Of a stretch of DNA of 22,460 nucleotides, positions 8,467 to 16,696 are shown one piece after another. Origin of the DNA: [Eubacterium] saphenum. GTDB taxonomy: Bacteria > Bacillota > Clostridia > Lachnospirales > Anaerotignaceae. The stretch's first letter is position 1, and the number at the start of each line of letters is the position of its first letter. The translations under genes were made by a program, and so were the position numbers. The notes under the pieces are model-generated. The model did no database searches, was not told where the DNA came from, and saw nothing but the letters and a program-made list of their open reading frames with translations. Location of the stretch: NCBI GenBank assembly GCA_004557645.1, contig SFGI01000039.1:1-22460 (forward strand). Direction: 5' to 3'.

Positions 8467-8503
8467 AAAAAAAGTCAGGCATCTAAAAGGTAGATGCCTA
8501 ACT
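8467..8503 (-). terminator. Strong hairpin terminator in front of the ABC exporter genes
   Basis: On the minus strand a 13-bp stem (arms 8491-8503 and 8473-8485, one G-U pair, 5-nt loop) is followed by seven U (8467-8473). It is about 60 nt past the hemolysin III stop codon and can end that transcript. It also forms the first bases of any RNA made from the promoter at 8509-8536, so it may attenuate the ABC exporter genes. Confidence 0.85.
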
Positions 8504-8508
8504 ATTTC

Positions 8509-8536
8509 ATTTTAACATATATAAAAGGATTGTCAA
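8509..8536 (-). promoter_or_regulatory. Strong promoter directed at the ABC exporter genes
   Basis: A perfect TTGACA (8531-8536) is followed after 16 bp by TAAAAT (8509-8514) with an extended TG motif one base upstream (TGTTAAAAT). The predicted start is near 8501-8503, the first bases of the terminator hairpin. The promoter lies entirely between the hemolysin III stop codon and that hairpin. Confidence 0.75.
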
Positions 8537-8562
8537 TTAAAGTAAGATTAAATTCTTTGTTC

Positions 8563-9234
8563 TTACAGCACATAAAGGAACATAAATGCAATATGAAAGG
8601 CAGAGCCGATCATTACAAACACATGGAAGATCTCATGGAAGCCAAAGCTTTTCAGTATGGCCAGATTGGGTTTTTTCAGTGCGTAGATCAATGCGCCTAC
8701 TGTATAAGCAATACCACCTGCCAATAGCATTCCCAAGCCGCCCCAGCCTGCAGCCGCTTTCAGGGGAACGAATGCGCTAATGGAGATCCAGCCCATCACC
8801 ACGTAAATCAGCGTAGAAAGCCAACGAGGCGCACCCATCCAGAAAATCTTCATAAAAATGCCGAAAATGGCAATTCCCCAAACGCCGATCAGCATGGCTG
8901 TTCCCCATCCCCCCTGCAGTGTCACCAGACAAACAGGCGTATAGGTGCCTGCGATCAGAACAAAGATCATCATGTGATCGATGCGGCGCAGTACTGCTGT
9001 TTTTTCAGGGGACAGGCGCAGGGTGTGATAGATCGTGCTTGCGCCATACAGCAAAAGTAAAGATACACCAAACACCGCAAAGCCGATCACATGCATCATC
9101 GTTGCTTCCGCCCTTGCTTTTTCCATTAAAATAATAAATACAGGGATGACCGCCAGAAAACCAATAAAATGTGTCAATGCACTGAGGGGATCTTTCACCT
9201 GAAATTTTTCTCTTTTCGTCATTACCATCTCCAT
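8563..9234 (-). CDS. Hemolysin III / PAQR-family membrane protein
   Basis: This 223-residue protein has seven hydrophobic segments and the polar residues typical of the HlyIII/PAQR family: an early His in the first helix (LTHFIGF), a Ser/His pair in the second or third (STIYH), and the C-terminal HEIFH followed by FHIAF. In related PAQR proteins these residues bind zinc and are linked to ceramidase-like hydrolysis; whether bacterial members lyse cells is doubtful, and the name is historical. The start at 9234 has AGGAG about 8 nt upstream. It is transcribed divergently from the DUF1836 gene and ends before the hairpin at 8467-8503. A role in membrane lipid homeostasis is inference only. Confidence 0.88.
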   Translation of the reverse strand: MEMVMTKREKFQVKDPLSALTHFIGFLAVIPVFIILMEKARAEATMMHVIGFAVFGVSLLLLYGASTIYHTLRLSPEKTAVLRRIDHMMIFVLIAGTYTPVCLVTLQGGWGTAMLIGVWGIAIFGIFMKIFWMGAPRWLSTLIYVVMGWISISAFVPLKAAAGWGGLGMLLAGGIAYTVGALIYALKKPNLAILKSFGFHEIFHVFVMIGSAFHIAFMFLYVL

Positions 9235-9271
9235 ATTTTCAGCTCCTTCGCAACAAGCGGTTTTTAATACT

Positions 9272-9293
9272 ACATATCATTATATCGATATGT
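9272..9293 (-). promoter_or_regulatory. Inverted repeat over a putative -10 of the hemolysin III gene
   Basis: ACATATC (9272-9278) and GATATGT (9287-9293) form a perfect 7-base inverted repeat. Its centre contains ATTATA, which reads as a perfect TATAAT on the minus strand (9279-9284). No convincing -35 lies 16-18 bp upstream of that hexamer. The arrangement could be an operator for an activator or repressor, or simply a chance AT-rich palindrome. Confidence 0.4.
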
Positions 9294-9338
9294 TAACACA
9301 TTATTCCTGCTATTTCAAGGGAAATTTTCGATAAAAAC

Positions 9339-9367
9339 TTGCGACATAGTTTAAAATACTATATAAT
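9339..9367 (+). promoter_or_regulatory. Promoter of the DUF1836 gene
   Basis: TTGCGA (9339-9344) and a perfect TATAAT (9362-9367) on the plus strand are spaced by 17 bp. The predicted start is near 9374, about 40 nt upstream of the ATG at 9416. Confidence 0.75.
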
Positions 9368-9415
9368 GATGAAGTTGAGAAGTTTAAATTTTTCAGAATT
9401 TCGAGGTGAAGAAGT

Positions 9416-9997
9416 ATGAACACATTCAATGAAGTGGTAGATCGCTATGCCGCTCAGATCCGTTCATCCGATGTCATTGAGATCGAAGATATCCCCAATA
9501 TCGACCTTTACATGGATCAGGTAACGACTTTCATGGACAAAGGTCTGGCTCAATATAAACGTAATGAACAGGATAAGATCCTGACAAAGACCATGATCAA
9601 CAACTATACCAAGGCAAAGATCTTCCCTCCCCCGGTGAAGAAAAAATACAGTCGTGCCCATCTGATGCTCTTGATCATGATCTACCATCTGAAATCCATC
9701 CTTTCCATCAAGGATATCGGCGTTCTGTTCCAGTCCGCATTGGAGGAACCGGATAGGGAGAAGCAGGCAAAACAAATCGAAACGATTTATGCAGGCTTTG
9801 TGGCGCTGCAAAAGATCACAAATACCTATCTGGCAAATGCAGCAGAAGGCAAGCCCGATGAATCTTTTTATGGGAGAGAGCTCCTGACAGAATATCAGGA
9901 TGATGAATTGAAACGTATTTTGTTGGTATTGGCTTTGACGATCCGTGCGAATACGGAAAAGCAGCTGGCAGAACACGTACTGGATTCCTATTTTTGA
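9416..9997 (+). CDS. DUF1836-family protein, function unknown
   Basis: This 193-residue soluble protein resembles the DUF1836 family common in Clostridia and Bacilli. Family-like blocks are IPNIDLYMDQV (about 27-37), LTKTMINNYTK (about 56-66), and FPPPVKKKYSRAHL through IMIYHLKSILSIKDIGVLF (about 70-105). The middle block looks like a winged or MerR-type helix-turn-helix (TKTMINNYTK followed by IKDIGVLF), so a DNA-binding regulator is possible; I know of no experimentally assigned role. The ATG at 9416 follows GAGGTG by about 8 nt. It is the only plus-strand gene here, divergent from the hemolysin III gene and convergent with polC, from which a bidirectional terminator separates it. Confidence 0.85.
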   Translation: MNTFNEVVDRYAAQIRSSDVIEIEDIPNIDLYMDQVTTFMDKGLAQYKRNEQDKILTKTMINNYTKAKIFPPPVKKKYSRAHLMLLIMIYHLKSILSIKDIGVLFQSALEEPDREKQAKQIETIYAGFVALQKITNTYLANAAEGKPDESFYGRELLTEYQDDELKRILLVLALTIRANTEKQLAEHVLDSYF

Positions 9998-9999
9998 TG

Positions 10000-10031
10000 A
10001 AAAAAACCACCGAAAACTCGGTGGTTTTTTT
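10000..10031. terminator. Bidirectional terminator between DUF1836 gene and polC
   Basis: A perfect 8-bp stem (10006-10013 with 10018-10025, AAAC loop) is flanked by seven A on the left and seven T on the right. It therefore works as an intrinsic terminator for the plus-strand DUF1836 gene, which ends 3 nt before it, and for the long minus-strand operon ending in polC at 10041. Confidence 0.93.
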
Positions 10032-10040
10032 GTTATTCAT

Positions 10041-13000
10041 TTAGAACAAGCTCAGCTGGTTGGTTTCAGGGATGCCATCCAGCACGCCGTTTTCTTTCAG
10101 CAGATCGATCAGGGAACGCCCCAAAGAGGTACGCTCCTTCAATTCTTCCAATGTTTTGAATTCCCCGTCCTTTCGGCCCTCCACGATACTTTGGGCCGCA
10201 TTGACGCCCAAGCCCTGCAGGGAGCTGAAGGGCGGCAGAAGTCCGTCTTCTGTGGGAATAAAATTCTTAGCATCGGATTTATAAAGATCGATGGGACAGA
10301 ATTTGAACCCCCTGGCATAAAATTCAACGATAATTTCCAATACCGTCTGCTTACTCTTATCCTTGGCTGTAGCCTCCTGCCCTTTGGCATGAATCTCTTT
10401 GATGGCTTCTCTGGCTACATCAATCCCCTTGCACATACAGGAATAGTCAAAGTCGTCACAGGCTCGCACAGAGAAATAGGAAGCATAATAGGCTTCGGGG
10501 TAGTTGATTTTAAAATATGCAATGCGGAATGCCATCATTACGTATGCCGCTGCATGGGCCTTCGGGAACATATATTTGATCTTTTGGCAGGATTCGATGT
10601 ACCAATCCGGCACGTTTGCTGCCTTCATATCTGCAATATCTTCCTCTGTCAAGCCCTTCCCCTTTCTAACCTTTTCCATGATTTTAAAGGACTTCTTTTT
10701 TTCTACCCCTTTATTGATGAGGTAGATCATAATGCTGTCACGGGTGGAAATGGTCTCTTTCAGAGTAATGGTGCCATTTTCAATCAGAGTCTGGGCATTG
10801 CCCAGCCATACATCCGTGCCGTGGGAAAGACCGGAAATACGCAGCAAATCAGCAAAGGTCTTAGGCTTCGTATCCAGCAGCATACCACGAACGAATTTGG
10901 TACCAAATTCAGGGATACCTAATGTCCCGGTTTTACAGTTGATTTCTTCTGCCGTTACCCCCAACGCCGCAGGAGATTCAAAGAGAGACATGGTTTCAGG
11001 ATCGCCCAGAGGTACATCCTGCGGATTCACCCCTGTCAGGTCATAAAGCATACGAATGACCGTAGGGTCGTCGTGCCCCAGCAGGTCCAGCTTCAGCAAA
11101 CGGCCGGAGATGGAATGATAATCGAAATGGGTCGTCGTTACGGTAGAATTCACATCGTTAGCAGGCCGTTGGATGGGACAGAATTCATGGATATCATGGT
11201 CACTGGGAACAACCATCAGCCCCCCGGGATGCTGCCCAGTGGTTCGTTTGACCCCTGTGCAGCCCTCCGTCAGGCGGTTGATCTCCGCATTATGGGGGGT
11301 GATCTCTCTGGCATCAAAATATTTTTTCACAAAACCATAGGCAGTCTTATCTGCCAATGTGCCAATGGTGCCGGCTTTGAATACCTTCCCCTTGCCGAAC
11401 AGCTCTTCCGTATAGGCATGGGCCTGCTGCTGATAGTCCCCGGAGAAGTTCAGGTCGATATCTGGTTCCTTATCCCCTTCAAATCCAAGGAAGGTCTGGA
11501 AGGGAATATCATGTCCGTCTTTGCGCAGTTTCGTGCCGCAGACAGGACAGTCTTTGTCGGGCATATCGCAGCCGCTGGCTTCTTCCATGGCATAAGCCTT
11601 CACTACATCCGATTCAAAATCAGAGTATTTGCAGTTGGGGCAAATATAGTGAGGCGGCAAGGAGTTTACCTCTGTGATGCCCGCCATATTCGCAGCAAAG
11701 GAAGAACCTACGGAGCCACGGGAACCAACCAGATAGCCGTCCGCAACGGATTTCCATACCAGCTTCTGGGCAATGATATACAGTACCGCATAACCATTGC
11801 TGATGATAGAATTCAATTCCGTTTCCAGCCTGTCCCGCACGATTTCCGGCAGCGGGTCACCGTAAATGGAAATGGCCTTATCCATACAGATTTGCCGCAG
11901 TTCCTCATCCGCCCCTTCAATCTTCGGGGGAAAGGTTTCATCAGGAATAGGCTTGATCTTTTCGATCATATCGGCAATTTTATTCGTATTGGTGATAACG
12001 ACCTCTCTTGCCTTTTCCTCCCCCAGATAGCTGAATTCCTTCAGCATTTCCTTTGTGGTGCGGAAATACAAAGGTGCCTGATTATCCGCATCAGCAAAGC
12101 CTTCCGCAGCCATGATGATTTTTCGGAACGCAGCATCCTGAGGGTCGATAAAATGGACGTCACAGGTAGCTACAACAGGCTTATTGTGTTCTTCGCCCAA
12201 AGTCACAATTCTCTTATTGATATTGACGATATCCTCCATGGAATTGACAGCTTCCACTCTGGGGGAATCGATCATAAATTTATTGTTGCCCAAGGGCTGG
12301 ATCTCCAGATAATCATAGAAATTTACCAGTTCTTCGATGACCTGCTTGGGCTTGTCCTCCAAAATGGCACGATAGAGCTCGCCTGCTTCGCAGGCGCTGC
12401 CCAAAATCAGCCCTTCCCGATGCTGGATCAGCTTGCTTTTCGGGATACGGGGTCTGCGGAAGAAATAATCGATATGAGACAGAGAAATCAGTTCATAGAG
12501 ATTTCGCAAACCAGTATAGTTCTGTGCCAAAATGATAGCATGGTGGGCTTTCAGTTTTTTATAATTGACGGTCTGGCTGGCAAAAACGTTGATATCGTCT
12601 ACACGATAGATCTTCTTTTCCACCAGCATATCAATAAAGCGCAGGAAAACCTCCGCTGTGGCCTCCGCATCATTCACCGCTCTGTGGTGTCCTTCCAAAG
12701 AAACTCCCAAATGCTCGCAAACAATATTCAGCTTATGCTTGTTCAGTTCTGGCAATAAGGAACGGGATAATTCCAGGGTATCCAGAACGGTATTTTTCAC
12801 TTCAATGCCGCATTTTCGCTCCGCATTCACACGGATGAAGCCTGTATCAAAATTAGCATTGTGGGCGACCAAAACCGCATCTCCGCAGAATTCCAGGAAT
12901 TTCGGCAGAATATCCTGAATCACGGGTGCATCGGCAACCATATCATCAGTAATGCCTGTCAGCTTGGTGATCTCCGCAGAAATGGGCTTTTCGGGGTTGA

Positions 13001-14372
13001 CGAATGTGCTGAAACGGTCAATGATTTTGCCGTCCTTTACTTTCACTGCACCAATTTCCGTAATACCTTCGGTTTCTCTAGAAAGCCCTGTGGTTTCAAT
13101 ATCGAATACGACAAAGGTGTCATCCAGAGACTGTCCCCGGGGCATGGTTACGACACTGCCCAAGTCATCGATCAGATAGGCCTCCACGCCATAAATTACT
13201 TTCAAGTCAGACTTTCCTACAGCATTCATGGCATCAGGGAACGCCTGCACCACACCATGATCGGTGATGGCAATAGCCTTATGCCCCCAGGCGATGGCAC
13301 GTTCGATATATTTTTTGACATGGGTCACACCATCCATGCTGCTCATCTGGGTATGCAGATGCAGTTCCACACGTTTTTCCTCGGCATCATCCATTCGAGG
13401 AGCAGGTGCGGTGGCAGTCATGATATTTTTCGCCATAATGTCGATTTCTTTTGTATATTTATCGAACTGCACTTCCCCTTGTACACGGAGATATTTGCCC
13501 TTTTTAATCTTGTCACTCAGTTCCTGATCGAACACACTTTTCTTCACAAAGAATTTGACTGTGGTAGAATCGCTCAGGTCGGTAATATCGAAAGAAACAA
13601 TATATTTTTCACCCTTGATCTCTCTGGGTTCGATATTATAAATACTGCCTTCAATGATAACAGTTTCCCCAACGATCTTCGTGTCGATGATCTTCATGTT
13701 GCTGCCATTGATCTCTTTGCCCAACAAAATTCCCTTGGAAACAGAAGAAGAAACAGCCGCCACTTCTGCATTGGCCTTTTCTTTGACCATATCTGCCTGC
13801 GTGGTGACGATCTGTCGGCTCAATTCTTCCAGCTTTTCCTGCTGTTTTTGTTCAAACAAAGCCCGCTCTTCCGCTGTGGTCTGTGCGTTTTTGAACTGGA
13901 CCATCAGATCCTGTCCTGTTTCCGTCTGGATCATTTTCATAATGGCATCATCCAGATGCTTTTGCGCCAGATAGTAAGCCATATTATTTTTCACGAGGAT
14001 CTGCATCTTGTTCTCAACGATTTTCCATTCCGCATCGGCGATGACGCCGGCACAGACCTTACTTTCGTGGCTCACCAGTGTTTTGATGCTTTCCCAATAG
14101 CCCTCCGCCAAGGCTTCGGGGCTTTTTTCTTCCAATTCGTATGTAATATCAATATCCACTTCCCGGATACCGGGCAGATTTTTCAGAAGCTCCCCTCTCA
14201 GGTCTTCCCATTTTTGCAGAGGGATGAGCTGTTTCGCTGCGATCTCCATGCTGACATCGCGTTCTTTTTTATGGATCGTCAGTTTTCGGACTTCTGTACC
14301 CTGAAAGGCTTCCTGTACAGCCAGAGACAATGAAATTTTCTGAAATACGTTTTCAAAATTCTGTGCGGTCAT
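10041..14372 (-). CDS. polC: DNA polymerase III alpha subunit, PolC type
   Basis: This is the replicative polymerase of low-GC Gram-positives (1443 residues, typical length). Domains in order: an N-terminal region (1-200), an OB fold (about 233-310), and a PHP domain with HLHT (338-341) and ITDHG (369-373). The PHP domain is interrupted by a DEDDh proofreading exonuclease (DIETTG 424-429, HNANFD 504-509, HRAVNDAEA 563-571). The polymerase core has GSRGSVGSS (883-891), a zinc-binding Cys cluster (C911, C914, C942, C945 plus C935) and the catalytic PDIDLNFSGDYQ (970-981, Asp 971 and 973). The start at 14372 has GGGAGGGAG about 6 nt upstream. It is the last gene of the run that begins at pyrH, 36 nt after ispG, and ends at the bidirectional terminator. 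Its sequence appears intact. Confidence 0.98.
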   Translation of the reverse strand: MTAQNFENVFQKISLSLAVQEAFQGTEVRKLTIHKKERDVSMEIAAKQLIPLQKWEDLRGELLKNLPGIREVDIDITYELEEKSPEALAEGYWESIKTLVSHESKVCAGVIADAEWKIVENKMQILVKNNMAYYLAQKHLDDAIMKMIQTETGQDLMVQFKNAQTTAEERALFEQKQQEKLEELSRQIVTTQADMVKEKANAEVAAVSSSVSKGILLGKEINGSNMKIIDTKIVGETVIIEGSIYNIEPREIKGEKYIVSFDITDLSDSTTVKFFVKKSVFDQELSDKIKKGKYLRVQGEVQFDKYTKEIDIMAKNIMTATAPAPRMDDAEEKRVELHLHTQMSSMDGVTHVKKYIERAIAWGHKAIAITDHGVVQAFPDAMNAVGKSDLKVIYGVEAYLIDDLGSVVTMPRGQSLDDTFVVFDIETTGLSRETEGITEIGAVKVKDGKIIDRFSTFVNPEKPISAEITKLTGITDDMVADAPVIQDILPKFLEFCGDAVLVAHNANFDTGFIRVNAERKCGIEVKNTVLDTLELSRSLLPELNKHKLNIVCEHLGVSLEGHHRAVNDAEATAEVFLRFIDMLVEKKIYRVDDINVFASQTVNYKKLKAHHAIILAQNYTGLRNLYELISLSHIDYFFRRPRIPKSKLIQHREGLILGSACEAGELYRAILEDKPKQVIEELVNFYDYLEIQPLGNNKFMIDSPRVEAVNSMEDIVNINKRIVTLGEEHNKPVVATCDVHFIDPQDAAFRKIIMAAEGFADADNQAPLYFRTTKEMLKEFSYLGEEKAREVVITNTNKIADMIEKIKPIPDETFPPKIEGADEELRQICMDKAISIYGDPLPEIVRDRLETELNSIISNGYAVLYIIAQKLVWKSVADGYLVGSRGSVGSSFAANMAGITEVNSLPPHYICPNCKYSDFESDVVKAYAMEEASGCDMPDKDCPVCGTKLRKDGHDIPFQTFLGFEGDKEPDIDLNFSGDYQQQAHAYTEELFGKGKVFKAGTIGTLADKTAYGFVKKYFDAREITPHNAEINRLTEGCTGVKRTTGQHPGGLMVVPSDHDIHEFCPIQRPANDVNSTVTTTHFDYHSISGRLLKLDLLGHDDPTVIRMLYDLTGVNPQDVPLGDPETMSLFESPAALGVTAEEINCKTGTLGIPEFGTKFVRGMLLDTKPKTFADLLRISGLSHGTDVWLGNAQTLIENGTITLKETISTRDSIMIYLINKGVEKKKSFKIMEKVRKGKGLTEEDIADMKAANVPDWYIESCQKIKYMFPKAHAAAYVMMAFRIAYFKINYPEAYYASYFSVRACDDFDYSCMCKGIDVAREAIKEIHAKGQEATAKDKSKQTVLEIIVEFYARGFKFCPIDLYKSDAKNFIPTEDGLLPPFSSLQGLGVNAAQSIVEGRKDGEFKTLEELKERTSLGRSLIDLLKENGVLDGIPETNQLSLF

Positions 14373-14408
14373 GCTCTCCCTCCCTTCTTTTTAAAAATAT
14401 ACACATCA

Positions 14409-15458
14409 TCAGGCTTTTTCGATTTCTTCCATCAAAGCGGAAACCAGCTCGTCTTCCTTCACCTTACGGATGATCTCCCCTTTTTTGAACACAAGTCCAA
14501 CACCTTTGCCGCCGGCAATGCCCAAATCGGCCTCTCTGGCTTCGCCAGGTCCATTTACCACACAGCCCATGACTGCCACTTTGATGTTTTTATCAATATG
14601 TCTGCATTTTTCTTCTACTTCATTGGCAATGGAGATCAGATCGATCTCTGTTCTGCCGCAAGTGGGACAGGATACAAACTCGATACCGAATTTTCTAAGA
14701 CCAAGGCTTTTCAAAATCTCTCTGCCTGCCTTGATCTCTTCCACAGGGTCGCCTGTCAGGGAAACACGAATGGTATCGCCAATGCCCATGGCTAAGATCG
14801 CACCGATACCAACGGCTGATTTGATGGTGCCTGCGTAAGGTGTGCCTGCTTCAGTGATACCCACATGGATGGGATAGGGAATGGCTTCGGAAAGCAAGCG
14901 ATAAGCCTCGATGGAGAAAGGCACATCGGATGCTTTAATAGAAACCACAATGTCGTAAAATTCATATTTTTCAAGGATACGCACGTGCTTCAGGGCACTT
15001 TCCACCAGTCCCTGGGGCGTTACACCTCCGTATTTTTCCACCAGTTCTTTTTCCAAAGAGCCGCTGTTGACACCAATACGGATGGGGATATGCTTTTCTT
15101 TCGCCATTTCCACCACCTGACGGATGCGGTCTTCCTCACCAATATTACCGGGGTTGATGCGAACTTTATCGATACCCAACTCCATCACGCGCAGTGCCAG
15201 TCTGTAGTCAAAATGGATATCTGCTACCAGTGGGATATGGATGCGTTTTTTGATCTCCCCAACAGCATCTGCCGCCGCCATATCGGGAATCGCCACACGC
15301 ACCAGCTCGCAGCCGGCTTCTTCCAGCTTCAAGATCTGTGCCACTGTGGCATCCACGTCTCTTGTATCTGTGTTGCACATGGACTGGAGGATGACAGGAT
15401 TCTTTCCCCCCAGTGTCAAATTTCCTACTTTGACTTCTCTTGTCAGTTTTCTTTCCAT
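14409..15458 (-). CDS. ispG: 4-hydroxy-3-methylbut-2-en-1-yl diphosphate synthase
   Basis: IspG (GcpE) makes HMBPP from MEcPP, the penultimate step of the MEP isoprenoid pathway. This 349-residue protein is the short bacterial form, with an N-terminal TIM barrel and a C-terminal iron-sulfur domain. The 4Fe-4S ligands are present: C264 and C267 in SCPTCGRTEIDL, C299 in GCVVNGPGEA, and E306. I chose the ATG at 15458 because AGGAGG lies 7 nt upstream; the longer frame to 15497 has no comparable site and runs through a hairpin. It sits between rseP and polC, separated from rseP by 137 nt containing two hairpins. Confidence 0.97.
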   Translation of the reverse strand: MERKLTREVKVGNLTLGGKNPVILQSMCNTDTRDVDATVAQILKLEEAGCELVRVAIPDMAAADAVGEIKKRIHIPLVADIHFDYRLALRVMELGIDKVRINPGNIGEEDRIRQVVEMAKEKHIPIRIGVNSGSLEKELVEKYGGVTPQGLVESALKHVRILEKYEFYDIVVSIKASDVPFSIEAYRLLSEAIPYPIHVGITEAGTPYAGTIKSAVGIGAILAMGIGDTIRVSLTGDPVEEIKAGREILKSLGLRKFGIEFVSCPTCGRTEIDLISIANEVEEKCRHIDKNIKVAVMGCVVNGPGEAREADLGIAGGKGVGLVFKKGEIIRKVKEDELVSALMEEIEKA

Positions 15459-15479
15459 TTTATTGCCTCCTACTGTCTC

Positions 15480-15504
15480 AAGGGGATATCCTTGCATATC
15501 CCTT
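15480..15504 (-). other. Hairpin directly upstream of the ispG ribosome binding site
   Basis: On the minus strand AAGGGATAT pairs with ATATCCCCTT (one bulged base) around a 6-nt loop, ending about 9 nt before the ispG AGGAGG. There is no U-tract, so it is not a terminator. It could influence ispG translation or mRNA stability, or mean nothing. Confidence 0.45.
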
Positions 15505-15559
15505 TGTGATGCAAACTCATGATCGAAACTTTCTTTTCATACTTATATTTTTAGAATCC

Positions 15560-15587
15560 AGAAAACGCCTAATTCTCATTAGGCGTT
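15560..15587 (-). terminator. Weak terminator-like hairpin between rseP and ispG
   Basis: A perfect 10-bp stem (15564-15573 with 15578-15587) is capped on the minus strand by a GAGA tetraloop of the GNRA class. It is followed by only four U and a C, so termination is probably partial or absent. It is the only strong hairpin between rseP and ispG and may reduce expression of the ispG-polC end of the operon. Confidence 0.5.
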
Positions 15588-15595
15588 CTTTCTGT

Positions 15596-16672
15596 CTATA
15601 TGATAAATTTTGTGATATCTCCCAGAATTACGAACACCATCAGCCCCATCAGGAACATAAACCCAAGGAACTGCAGTTTCGCTTCTGTTTCCACATCCAT
15701 CGGCTTCCTTCGGATGGCTTCGATCAACAGGAATAAAATACGCCCACCATCCAATGCAGGAATGGGAAATAGATTCAGCACGCCCAGATTGGCACTCAAT
15801 ACCGCACCGATATAAACCACATTCTGGATCGCTGCTTTCAGGCTGTATTCCAAGCCGGCTTCATAGCTGTCCCCCACCATTTTGAAAATGGCAATAGGGC
15901 CGCCATATTCATCGCTGTCCGCTGTGAATGTGAATACCCGCAGCAAGCCTTCTGCTGTCATTTTCACATAGTTGATCATGGCAAAATAACTGTAATGGGC
16001 TGTTTCGCCAACGCTCATTTTTTCATAACCCTCTGCTTCTTCGGCGAAAAGACCACTGTAGACCTGGGGGCTGAAGCCGATCAGGTACCGTCCGGTTTCT
16101 TCATCCAGTTTCGGCTGCAGTTCATATCTGTAGTGCTGACCGTCATTTCCCATGATATCCAAAATGATGGCTTCGCCACGGTTCTGCTGCAGGATATATT
16201 GCAGTTCGTCATAGATATGGATGGTTTTCCCATTGATCTTTTGAATGACATCTCCTGCTTCCAATCCGATCTCCGCTGCTGCGGAATCCGGCAAAACTTC
16301 GCGGATTTCCGGTGTTGCTGTAAAGCTGGTACAGGTCAGGCCGAAAATCATAATGAACGCCAAAATAAAGTTCATAAAAGGTCCTGCCGCCATAACAGCC
16401 AGCCGCACCCCGATGGATTTGCTCAGAAAAGACGTAGGGCTGGGAGTAAAACCTTCTTCCGCTTCTCCCTCCATACGGCAGAAACCACCCAGGGGCAGCG
16501 CACGAATGCTATATTCCGTATCGCCTTTCCTGCGGGAACAAATCTTCGGCCCCATGCCAATGGCAAATTCCTGCACCCAGATACCGCTTTTCTTTGCAAC
16601 GATGAAATGCCCAAATTCATGGGCAACGACCAATACACTAAGAAGAATAATTGTAATCAATAACGAGGAAAT
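15596..16672 (-). CDS. rseP: RseP/RasP-type site-2 intramembrane metalloprotease
   Basis: This membrane-embedded zinc protease cleaves transmembrane segments, for example of anti-sigma factors and signal-peptide remnants. It carries HEFGH in the first membrane helix, a single PDZ domain (about 120-190) and the NLFPIPALDGGR block in the third helix that supplies the Asp ligand. Single-PDZ architecture and about 358 residues fit Gram-positive RasP. The start is unusual: GGAGG (16681-16685) is followed after 8 nt by ATT (16672), and no ATG is available. The TTG at 16687 overlaps the GGAGG itself, and the TTG at 16660 is about 18 nt away. An AUU start puts HEFGH at residues 18-22, as in relatives. 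The substrate and partner anti-sigma factor are not in this window. Confidence 0.93.
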   Translation of the reverse strand: MSSLLITIILLSVLVVAHEFGHFIVAKKSGIWVQEFAIGMGPKICSRRKGDTEYSIRALPLGGFCRMEGEAEEGFTPSPTSFLSKSIGVRLAVMAAGPFMNFILAFIMIFGLTCTSFTATPEIREVLPDSAAAEIGLEAGDVIQKINGKTIHIYDELQYILQQNRGEAIILDIMGNDGQHYRYELQPKLDEETGRYLIGFSPQVYSGLFAEEAEGYEKMSVGETAHYSYFAMINYVKMTAEGLLRVFTFTADSDEYGGPIAIFKMVGDSYEAGLEYSLKAAIQNVVYIGAVLSANLGVLNLFPIPALDGGRILFLLIEAIRRKPMDVETEAKLQFLGFMFLMGLMVFVILGDITKFII

Positions 16673-16696
16673 CTTCCCCACCTCCAAATAGATTTA

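Noticed and set aside
9416..9997. A toxin-antitoxin or phage-defence role for the isolated plus-strand gene
   Set aside because: It matches the widespread DUF1836 family, stands alone with its own promoter and terminator, and has no partner gene or mobile-element signs nearby.
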